Source of the DNA: an uncultured Candidatus Melainabacteria bacterium
Lineage (GTDB): Bacteria; Cyanobacteriota; Vampirovibrionia; Gastranaerophilales; Gastranaerophilaceae
Length of the DNA: 8,316 nt
Direction of reading: 5' to 3'
NCBI GenBank assembly: GCA_937898445.1
Contig: CALEJY010000275.1
Location: forward strand, 1 to 8,316
Positions 1 through 5,812 of this stretch are shown here, piece by piece. Position 1 is the first letter of the stretch. Every line of letters begins with the position of its first letter. The translations under genes were made by a program, and so were the position numbers. The notes under the pieces are model-generated. The model searched no databases, had not been told where the DNA came from, and saw nothing but the letters and a program-made list of their open reading frames with translations.

Positions 1-1
1 T

Positions 2-514
2 TCAAATGATTTTCAGTCGCTTGCAAATGCCGATAAATCAAATAATATAAATAGAAAAGTTGAATTAATAATGAGTAATGGTACAAAATATTTTAAAAAC
101 GGGGTTCAAGATTTCCAAGACAACAAAGTTGACCAAACAACAGGTACTGTCACAATGAGAGCAACTTTTGACAACCCTAATAATGAACTTATTCATGGTG
201 AATTTGTAACAGTTAAACTTTATTCAAACAATCCGGTAGAAGTTCCGGTTGTGCCTGTTACTGCAGTTTTGGAAAACCAAGCCGGTAAATATGTTTATAA
301 ATTGGATGAAAACAATCTTCCTCAATTGGTTTATATAAAAACAGGTGAACAAAACGGTGATAATTGGATTATCAAAGAGGGAGTTCAAAAAGGCGACCGA
401 ATTGTAACAGAAGGGCTTCAAAAAGTTACACCTGGCAGACCTGTAAAAATCGTTACAGAAGAAGAAATGAAGAAAATTAAGACTGAACAAGTTACGGGTG
501 AAAAACAAAACTAG
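2..514 (+). CDS. RND efflux periplasmic adaptor (membrane fusion protein), C-terminal part
   Basis: This is the periplasmic adaptor that bridges an inner-membrane RND pump and a TolC-type channel, of the AcrA/MexA (HlyD-like) family. The reading frame is open from base 2, so the gene starts before the window. The ATG at 71 is an internal Met, since family-like sequence continues upstream of it. About 170 residues are visible. They include the end of the beta-barrel domain (a VDQTTGTVTMRATFDNP stretch followed by a GEFVTVKL turn, matching the adaptor consensus VDxxTGTVxxRAxFxNP...G.FV.V). The membrane-proximal domain follows (VPVTAVLENQAGKYVYKL, then WIIKEGVQKGDRIVTEGLQKVTPGRPVKI), close in pattern to the AcrA C-terminus. 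The lipoyl and coiled-coil hairpin domains lie outside the window. The pump gene follows 98 bases downstream on the same strand, as expected for an adaptor-pump-channel operon. The family assignment is firm. The drug or substrate cannot be read from the sequence. Confidence 0.95.
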   Translation, partial: SNDFQSLANADKSNNINRKVELIMSNGTKYFKNGVQDFQDNKVDQTTGTVTMRATFDNPNNELIHGEFVTVKLYSNNPVEVPVVPVTAVLENQAGKYVYKLDENNLPQLVYIKTGEQNGDNWIIKEGVQKGDRIVTEGLQKVTPGRPVKIVTEEEMKKIKTEQVTGEKQN

Positions 515-549
515 AAGTATAGTTATGTGGCAAATTAATTAATAAGCGT

Positions 550-573
550 AGCGAACTGAATATTCATCTCGCT
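550..573. repeat. Interrupted palindrome between adaptor and pump genes
   Basis: AGCGA (550-554) pairs with TCGCT (569-573). Between them, after a two-base mismatch on each side, is the 10-base perfect palindrome TGAATATTCA (557-566). All pairs share one centre (561/562). It sits mid-way in the 98-base gap between the adaptor stop and the pump start. There is no T-run after it, so it does not look like a terminator. It could be an mRNA processing or stability structure, a protein-binding dyad, or a remnant of a dispersed palindromic repeat. Confidence 0.5.
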
Positions 574-612
574 TTTCACATTTCACCCCTAATTCAATAA
601 AAAGGAATAAAA

Positions 613-3600
613 ATGTCAAACGATAAACACGAACAACAAGGAAATTTATTCATAAAACGACCAAAGCTTGCAATTGTTATTTCGCTTGCTATTATGCTTG
701 CCGGCATGTTAATGATTACAACATTGCCTTTGGAAGAATATCCGTCAATTACACCTCCGCAGGTTGTTGTTACAGCTACTTATGCGGGTGCAAGTTCTGA
801 TGTTGTTGAAGATACTATCGCAGCTCCGGTTGAGGCGCAACTTAACGGTGTTGAAGATATGATTTATATGTCATCAACTTCTCAAAACGGACAATATCAG
901 TTGACTTTATATTTTAATATCGGTTCAGACCCTGATATGGCGGTAGTTAACGTTCAAAACCAACTTCAACTTGTTACTCCGAGATTGCCGGAAGAAGTTC
1001 GTCGTTACGGTTTGTCAGTTAAAAAATCGACCGGTGGGCCTGGTTTGATGATGATTTCTGTTAATTCGCCTACTCATACTTACGATTCTTTGTATATTGC
1101 AAACTATGCATCTATTTATATCAAAGATGAATTAGCTCGTATTAAGGGTGTTGGTAAGGTTTCGGTATTCGGATCTTCTGATTATTCAATGAGGATTTGG
1201 CTAGATGCTGCTAAAATGGCGAATTTGGGCGTTTCTATTTCAGAAGTTAGTGCAGCTATTCAATCCCAAAACACACAAGTTCCGGCAGGTGATTTGGGTG
1301 TTGAACCGATGAAAAACAAACAAATGATTAAACTTACAATGCGTACTAAAGGGCGTTTGAAGGATGTATCAGAGTTTGAAAATATTATTGTTCGTTCAAA
1401 AGCTGACGGCTCTCAAATTCGATTGAAAGATATTGCAAGGGTTGAATTGGGTGCTGAAAGTTATTCATATTTCTCACGTATTGGTGGAAAAGATTCTGCA
1501 ATTATTTCAATCAGTCAGTTGCCGGAAGCTAACGCAATTGATTTGTCTAATAAAATTACGAAAAAAATGGAAGAATTGAGCAAAGGTTTTCCGCAAGGTA
1601 TTGAATATAAAATCCAACGTGATGAAACAGAGTTTGTTCGAGAATCTATTAAAGAAGTTATTAGTGCAATCGGGCTTGCTATCGTGCTTGTAGGTATTGT
1701 AACTTATATGTTCTTAGGCAGCGGTAGAGCAGCGTTAATTCCTTTCTGCGCAATTCCGGTTTCATTAATCGGGGTATTTATTTTTATGAATATTCTCGGT
1801 TTTTCAATAAACCTTTTGATTTTGTTCGGATTGGTTTTGGCAGTAGGTTTGGTTGTTGACGATGCGATTGTTGTTTTGGAAAACACGCAGCGACATATTC
1901 AGGAAGGTAAATCTCCGACTGATGCGACAGAAGTAACTATGAAAGAGGTATTTGGCGCAGTATTAGCGACATCATTAGTTTTGATGGCGGTATTTGTGCC
2001 GGTATCTTTTATGTCCGGTATTACAGGGCAAATGTTTAGACAATTTGCCTTGTGTATCGCATCTTCTATCGGGTTGTCAACATTGGTAGCTTTAACTCTT
2101 GCACCTGCTTTATGTGCGATGATTTTGAAGTCTGGTGAAGAAAAAGCCGATTTTGAATTTATTCAAAAATTTGATGACTGGTTTGACAGTATCAGAGGAA
2201 AATATTTGGATGGCGTAAATTTGTTTATAAATTCGCCAAAGCTTACTATGTCAGTGTTTGCGGGAATTGTTTTGTTTACATCAATTATGTTTTGGTTAAT
2301 TCCAAAAGGTTTCTTGCCGACAGAAGATAAGGGAGCTGTGTTTACTCAAATTCAGTTGCCTGACGGTTCTTCCGCATCAAGAACAAATATTGTTGCAAAC
2401 GAAGTTGAAGATAGAATTTTGAAAATTCCTGGAGTTGAAAACACTATTACTTTGGTAGGTTTTTCGGGTGAAAACACCGCATTGATTGTTGCGGAACTTT
2501 CAAATTGGTCAAAACGTAAGTCAAAAGATCTTTCTATGCAAAGTATTTTAGGTAAAATAAAAGCCGAATTTGCAAATTATCCGTCAGCGACGATTGCATC
2601 ATTCTCACCTCCATCTATTTCCGGTTTGGGTATGTTCGGTGGTTTTGAATATCAATTATTGGATAAAGGCGATAGAACTCCGCAAGAACTTTATGATGAG
2701 GCACAAAAACTTATTGAAGCAGGAAATAAAAATTCCGCTTTCCAAATGGTTTATACATCATTTACGGCGAACCTTCCGCAATTGTTGATTAAAGTTGATG
2801 AAAACAAAGCTCTTGCACAAGGGGTAAATATTTCTGAAATCTATAACGCTTTGTCAGGATATTTCGGAAAATCTTACGTAAACGACTTTAACAAATATGG
2901 TCGTGTTTACCGTGTATATTTGCAGGCAGACTCTGAATTTAGGGAAAAACCTGGTGATATAGACAAGATTTACGTAAAAAATAATTCAGGAACAATGGTG
3001 CCGCTGTCTGCGGTTGTAAATGTTTCCAATATCGTTGGACCATATAGTTTGACAAGGTTCAATATGTATCCTGCAATTACAATTAACGGTCAAGCACGTA
3101 ACGGCGTAAGTTCAGGGCAGGCGATGGCTGCAATGGAACAGATTTCGGATGAAATTCTTCCGAAAGATATGGGCTATGCATGGTCCGGTAGTTCTTTGCA
3201 AGAAAAAGAATCTTCCGGTCAAATCGGACCAATCCTTGCAATGTCGTTGGTTTTCATATACTTGTTCTTGGTTGGCTTGTATGAAAGCTGGATGTTGCCG
3301 ATTGCTGTACTTTTGATTTCTCCTGTCGCACTTGTTGGAGCTTTGTTCTTCCAGTATGTTTCTGGGTATTCTTTAGACTTGTACTCACAAATCGGGCTTG
3401 TTATGTTGATTGGTTTGTCTACAAAACAGGCTATTTTGATTATTGAGTTTGCAAAAGACGCTCACCAAAACGGCATGAGTATAAAAGATGCTGCAATGCA
3501 GGCGGCAAAACTTAGATTTAGGGCGGTAATGATGACAAATATCGCATTTATCTTAGGTCTGTTACCACTTGTGTTTGCAAAAGGTGCAGGTGCTGCGAGC

Positions 3601-3759
3601 CGTAACTCTGTTGGTATGACAGTGTTTGGCGGAATGATGGCGGTTGCGTTTATCGGAACATTCTTAGTTCCGGCGTTTTTCACATTGGTAGAAAATTTGA
3701 AGGTTTATACGGCTCATAAGGCTCGTGAATTACATCTAAAAAAGGATAATAACAAATAA
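613..3759 (+). CDS. RND multidrug efflux pump, HAE1 family (AcrB-like permease)
   Basis: This is the proton-driven inner-membrane pump of a tripartite exporter. At 1048 residues it has the usual HAE1 length. The first membrane helix is at about residues 19-38, followed by the conserved PLEEYPSITPPQVVV start of the porter domain. The transport residues known from AcrB are all present: the Asp pair D416-D417 in helix 4 (GLVVDDAIVVLEN), K938 in helix 10 (GLSTKQAILIIEFAKD) and an Arg at 970 (RFRAVMMTNIAFILG). The porter switch-loop region reads GLGMFGGFEYQLLD. The start at 613 is supported by an AAGGA Shine-Dalgarno (602-606), six bases upstream. The stop overlaps the ATG of the channel gene (TAATG). 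The intact relay residues point to a working H+ antiporter. The AcrB-like pattern and the HAE1 TGxxGQMFRQFA segment favour hydrophobic or amphiphilic substrates over metals, but the actual substrate is unknown. Confidence 0.97.
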   Translation: MSNDKHEQQGNLFIKRPKLAIVISLAIMLAGMLMITTLPLEEYPSITPPQVVVTATYAGASSDVVEDTIAAPVEAQLNGVEDMIYMSSTSQNGQYQLTLYFNIGSDPDMAVVNVQNQLQLVTPRLPEEVRRYGLSVKKSTGGPGLMMISVNSPTHTYDSLYIANYASIYIKDELARIKGVGKVSVFGSSDYSMRIWLDAAKMANLGVSISEVSAAIQSQNTQVPAGDLGVEPMKNKQMIKLTMRTKGRLKDVSEFENIIVRSKADGSQIRLKDIARVELGAESYSYFSRIGGKDSAIISISQLPEANAIDLSNKITKKMEELSKGFPQGIEYKIQRDETEFVRESIKEVISAIGLAIVLVGIVTYMFLGSGRAALIPFCAIPVSLIGVFIFMNILGFSINLLILFGLVLAVGLVVDDAIVVLENTQRHIQEGKSPTDATEVTMKEVFGAVLATSLVLMAVFVPVSFMSGITGQMFRQFALCIASSIGLSTLVALTLAPALCAMILKSGEEKADFEFIQKFDDWFDSIRGKYLDGVNLFINSPKLTMSVFAGIVLFTSIMFWLIPKGFLPTEDKGAVFTQIQLPDGSSASRTNIVANEVEDRILKIPGVENTITLVGFSGENTALIVAELSNWSKRKSKDLSMQSILGKIKAEFANYPSATIASFSPPSISGLGMFGGFEYQLLDKGDRTPQELYDEAQKLIEAGNKNSAFQMVYTSFTANLPQLLIKVDENKALAQGVNISEIYNALSGYFGKSYVNDFNKYGRVYRVYLQADSEFREKPGDIDKIYVKNNSGTMVPLSAVVNVSNIVGPYSLTRFNMYPAITINGQARNGVSSGQAMAAMEQISDEILPKDMGYAWSGSSLQEKESSGQIGPILAMSLVFIYLFLVGLYESWMLPIAVLLISPVALVGALFFQYVSGYSLDLYSQIGLVMLIGLSTKQAILIIEFAKDAHQNGMSIKDAAMQAAKLRFRAVMMTNIAFILGLLPLVFAKGAGAASRNSVGMTVFGGMMAVAFIGTFLVPAFFTLVENLKVYTAHKARELHLKKDNNK

Positions 3760-5174
3760 TGTTAAAAAGAATATTATTGCTAAGTTTAATAATCGGTATG
3801 ACTTCGACAGTCGCAATTAGTGCGGATATCGGGAACAAAGTTAACGAAAAAGAATATCCGTCAGCGGACAAAGTTTTGCCTGCTAACCCTCCAAAAGCAG
3901 ACTTTGTAATTGAGGGTTCTGTTGAAAAAAATATAGATATGACACTTGATAAATGTATTGAATTGGCTTTGGGAAACAATCCTCAAATCAATGCGGCGTT
4001 TCACGATATTTTGGCATCTGATGCGAGAATTAGACAGGTTTGGGCAAATTATTTTCCGCAATTGAGCTGGCAAACAGGTTATACAAAGATTAAACAACTT
4101 CAATTGTCTGATGCGTTGGGTCGAAACTTGACTTTCAATTACTATATTTTGGGACAAGTTACACTTCAACAAATGCTTTATGACTTTGGAGTTACTCAAA
4201 ACCAAGCGACAATCAAACGTTTTGACTATGAGGCTTACAAAACAACTCTTAGTGCAACAATAAACGATGTTATTTACCAAACAAAAGATGCGTATTTCAA
4301 TCTTCTTTTTGCCTTTGAAAACAGACGTGTTGCGGAAGATACGGTTAAAAAGTTTGAAATGTTTTATAATCAAGCGAAAGCTTTTTATGAAATCGGGATG
4401 AACCCAAAAGTTGATGTAACAATTGCAGAAGTTAATTTGAGTAACGCAAAATTACAACTTATTCAGGCTGATAATGCCGTAAACCTTGCGGTTGCAAAGC
4501 TGAATAACGTTATGGGGGTACCGTTTATTGACAAATACAATGTTCAAGAACGTTTGAAATATCAGCCGGTGGATGTTACATTCAACAAATCTGTTGAAAT
4601 TGCTCGTGATGCAAGACCGGAGTTGAAATTGGCGGAATTGAAGGTCGAAAGCGCAAACCAGACAATGAAGTTGGTTAAAAAATCTTATTTCCCGACATTG
4701 TCAATTGAAGGTCAATACCAACGAGGCGGTAAAAGCTGGAATTCCAACTATGGTTATAATATCGGTGGATATTTGAATTTCCCGACAATCAATGGAATGT
4801 TGATTAAAAACGAGATTAAAGAGGCAAGATACTTGTATGACAAGGAAATTGCAAATGCTAAAAATACTCAAAATTCGATTTATTTGGAAATTCAAAACGC
4901 ATATTTGGCATTGGAAGAAAAGAAAAATCAAATGCCGGTTGCGATTTTGGGGGTTAAACAGGCGAAAGAAAACTACGAATTGTCTTATGGAAGATATCGA
5001 GTAGGTGAGGCAAGCCCGACAGAGTTGAAGGATGCGCAAATAAATTATCAGCAAGCACAATTAACATATTATAACGCATTGTATCAATACAATTCCTCAA
5101 AAGCAGCGTTAGAAAAGGCGATAGGAAAAAATCTAGCAGCTGAAAATTCTGATGTCGTAGAACTTGGCAAGTAG
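3759..5174 (+). CDS. TolC-family outer-membrane efflux channel
   Basis: This is the outer-membrane channel of the tripartite pump, an OEP-family (TolC/OprM-like) protein of 471 residues, near the usual length. A signal peptide covers residues 1-22 (hydrophobic LLLSLIIGMTSTVAI, likely cleavage ISA|D). No lipobox is visible, so it is TolC-like rather than lipidated like OprM. The family's internal duplication is plain. Copy one has MTLDKCIELALGNNPQI (61-77), FPQLSWQTGY (99-108), YDFG (141-144) and a helix from about 210 (YEIGMNPKVDVTIAEVNLS). Copy two has RPELKLAE (286-293), FPTLSIEGQY (311-320) and YRVGEASPTELKDAQINYQ (413-431). Each copy supplies two beta strands and two long helices per monomer of the trimeric barrel-tunnel. 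The ATG overlaps the pump's stop codon by one base, giving translational coupling, with AAAGGA 12 bases upstream. No convincing terminator follows the stop. The weak 4-5 bp dyad at 5162-5172 before five Ts is marginal. Confidence 0.96.
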   Translation: MLKRILLLSLIIGMTSTVAISADIGNKVNEKEYPSADKVLPANPPKADFVIEGSVEKNIDMTLDKCIELALGNNPQINAAFHDILASDARIRQVWANYFPQLSWQTGYTKIKQLQLSDALGRNLTFNYYILGQVTLQQMLYDFGVTQNQATIKRFDYEAYKTTLSATINDVIYQTKDAYFNLLFAFENRRVAEDTVKKFEMFYNQAKAFYEIGMNPKVDVTIAEVNLSNAKLQLIQADNAVNLAVAKLNNVMGVPFIDKYNVQERLKYQPVDVTFNKSVEIARDARPELKLAELKVESANQTMKLVKKSYFPTLSIEGQYQRGGKSWNSNYGYNIGGYLNFPTINGMLIKNEIKEARYLYDKEIANAKNTQNSIYLEIQNAYLALEEKKNQMPVAILGVKQAKENYELSYGRYRVGEASPTELKDAQINYQQAQLTYYNALYQYNSSKAALEKAIGKNLAAENSDVVELGK

Positions 5175-5306
5175 TTTTTCAAACCTATGTGATGATATTG
5201 TTCTATTAAGATGTTTGGATGCAAAGAGGCGTAGAGGCAAAGTCTGTATCAGAGAAGGTACTAATGCGATAGGACTTAGGTTTCCTCCCTAATGTGACTG
5301 TGCCGA

Positions 5307-5335
5307 ACAAAAGGTGACTAAATATCACGTTTTGT
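5307..5335. repeat. Hairpin 1 of the intergenic island
   Basis: ACAAAA (5307-5312) pairs with TTTTGT (5330-5335). After one G-G mismatch, GTGA (5314-5317) pairs with TCAC (5325-5328) around a 7-base loop. That makes ten pairs with one mismatch. The right arm holds only four Ts and there is no further T-run, so it is at best a weak terminator for the efflux operon. Confidence 0.55.
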
Positions 5336-5349
5336 GAGAGGTGATGCAA

Positions 5350-5397
5350 GGTGGGTGCTGATTGTTTAATCTCCACCCTTACGGGAAAGCACCCATC
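5350..5397. repeat. Hairpin 2 of the island, with a competing inner helix
   Basis: TGGGTGCT (5352-5359) pairs perfectly with AGCACCCA (5388-5395). The helix extends by a G-T and a G-C pair to 5350/5397. The 28-base loop contains CCACCCTT (5373-5380), which can instead pair with AAGGTGG (5348-5354) using one bulged C. The two helices share bases 5350-5354 and exclude each other. Alternative pairing of this kind is seen in switching RNAs, but it also arises in repeats made of similar GC-rich words. Confidence 0.5.
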
Positions 5398-5401
5398 CCT
5401 A

Positions 5402-5422
5402 CCTTCCCTCTCTTAGGGAAGG
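5402..5422. repeat. Hairpin 3 of the island: perfect 8-bp stem
   Basis: CCTTCCCT (5402-5409) and AGGGAAGG (5415-5422) are perfect reverse complements around a 5-base loop, CTCTT. No T-run follows on either strand, so it is not an intrinsic terminator. It resembles the CCCTCTC-type short palindromic repeats scattered between genes in many bacteria. Confidence 0.6.
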
Positions 5423-5440
5423 CGTAATTACTCACCTGTC

Positions 5441-5470
5441 AATTACGAGGAGCGAAGCGACGTAGTAATT
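5441..5470. repeat. GCGAAGCG-centred dispersed palindromic repeat (variant copy)
   Basis: AATTAC (5441-5446) pairs with GTAATT (5465-5470) around a core reading GAGGAGCGAAGCGACG (5447-5462). From memory, this core flanked by TTGC and GCAA arms is a widespread intergenic repeat in unrelated bacteria. Here the arms read TTAC and GTAA, so a change in one arm is matched in the other. The core contains GCGAAGC (5452-5458), known as an unusually stable DNA mini-hairpin. It lies just past the stop of the minus-strand regulator, without a T-run. Confidence 0.55.
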
Positions 5471-5490
5471 TCATTAAATTGAAAAATTTA

Positions 5491-5700
5491 TTACTCAAAA
5501 TCAATCAATTTATTTAATGGAACTTCTAATGTATCAGCGATTAAGAATAATTTTCGAAGGCTTATAAACTCTTTCCCGGTTTCAATACAGGCAAGATGTT
5601 CTCTTGAAAAATTAACCATCTCCGCAAATTCATTTTGAGATAAATTTTTCAATTTTCTGTAATGTTTAATATTTTGACCCAGTTTTACAAGCCTTGACAT
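5491..5700 (-). CDS. Small XRE-family helix-turn-helix transcriptional regulator
   Basis: This is a stand-alone DNA-binding domain of the XRE/Cro-C1 type. The Met start at 5700 gives 69 residues (MSRLVKLGQNIKHYRKL...). A TTG start at 5718 would add six. The HTH runs through LSQNEFAEMVNFSREHLACIETG, with the usual SQxxxA first helix, the SREHLACIE recognition helix, and the closing SLRKLFLIADTLEVPLNKLI helices of the five-helix fold. There is no sensor domain or transmembrane segment. Neither start has a Shine-Dalgarno. A possible -10 (TATAAA, minus strand, 5729-5724) would start the transcript near 5717, which excludes the TTG and leaves a leader of about 17 bases before the ATG. It is divergent from the prepilin gene, with a strong palindrome between them, so the likely role is repression of itself and the prepilin gene. 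The fold is certain, the targets are inferred, and an orphan antitoxin is less likely because no toxin gene adjoins. Confidence 0.88.
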   Translation of the reverse strand: MSRLVKLGQNIKHYRKLKNLSQNEFAEMVNFSREHLACIETGKEFISLRKLFLIADTLEVPLNKLIDFE

Positions 5701-5731
5701 AAACTTATTTTGCAACAACCAACTTTATAAA

Positions 5732-5754
5732 TATGTAAGATGATATCTTACATA
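5732..5754. promoter_or_regulatory. Candidate operator: 23-bp palindrome between divergent genes
   Basis: The left arm TATGTAAGAT (5732-5741) and right arm ATCTTACATA (5745-5754) are perfect reverse complements separated by GAT. Size and symmetry fit a dimeric XRE-family regulator, and the regulator gene starts 31 bases away. For the prepilin promoter (-10 at 5774-5779) the right arm covers the -35 region. For the regulator's own likely promoter (-10 TATAAA at 5729-5724, minus strand) the palindrome covers the spacer and -35. Bound protein would be placed to repress both. A related copy occurs at 6629-6643. Confidence 0.75.
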
Positions 5755-5779
5755 CTTTTTATGAAAAATCCCCTATAAT
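5751..5779 (+). promoter_or_regulatory. Likely promoter of the prepilin-like gene
   Basis: A perfect TATAAT -10 lies at 5774-5779. At 17-base spacing the -35 position (5751-5756, CATACT) is a poor match to TTGACA and falls in the right arm of the palindrome. The weak -35 suggests either an activator or a promoter held down by the regulator. The predicted leader is about 27 bases and contains the strong GGAGGT Shine-Dalgarno (5802-5807). Confidence 0.55.
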
Positions 5780-5812
5780 CTAAGAAAAGTTGGTATTCAA
5801 CGGAGGTTATAA

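Larger units (their letters stand above)
5175..5490. other. Gene-free, GC-raised, hairpin-rich intergenic island
   Basis: This stretch of 316 bases between the channel stop and the stop of the minus-strand regulator holds no reading frame of note on either strand. By hand count 5221-5460 is about 48% GC (116 of 240), against about one third in the adjoining end of the channel gene. The raised GC comes from a series of hairpins at 5307-5335, 5350-5397, 5402-5422 and 5441-5470, listed separately. The 5' part (5220-5243) has repeated AGAGGC and GCAAAG motifs. There is no transposase, and no clear terminal repeats or target duplication bound the island. It could be a structured RNA, a nest of non-autonomous palindromic repeats, or a decayed insertion. 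The sequence alone does not decide between these. Confidence 0.6.

Noticed and set aside
71..514. ATG at 71 as the true start of the adaptor gene
   Set aside because: The same frame is open to the window edge and continues with adaptor-like sequence (a KVEL segment just before this Met), so the gene is 5'-truncated by the window.
3861..4373. 170-codon open frame on the minus strand inside the channel gene
   Set aside because: It is fully antisense to a well-supported TolC-family gene, has no family resemblance, and its amino-acid pattern reflects the opposite-strand codons.
5162..5179. ACTTG/CAAGT dyad overlapping the channel stop, followed by five Ts
   Set aside because: As a hairpin it allows only about four pairs with a three-base loop, too weak to call as a terminator.
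5402..5422. Perfect 8-bp hairpin as the terminator of the efflux operon or of the regulator
   Set aside because: No T-run follows on either strand, and it is more than 200 bases from the channel stop.
5203..5477. ATTAA on both sides of the intergenic island as a target-site duplication
   Set aside because: Five AT-only bases are expected by chance here and they do not sit at equivalent borders of a defined element.
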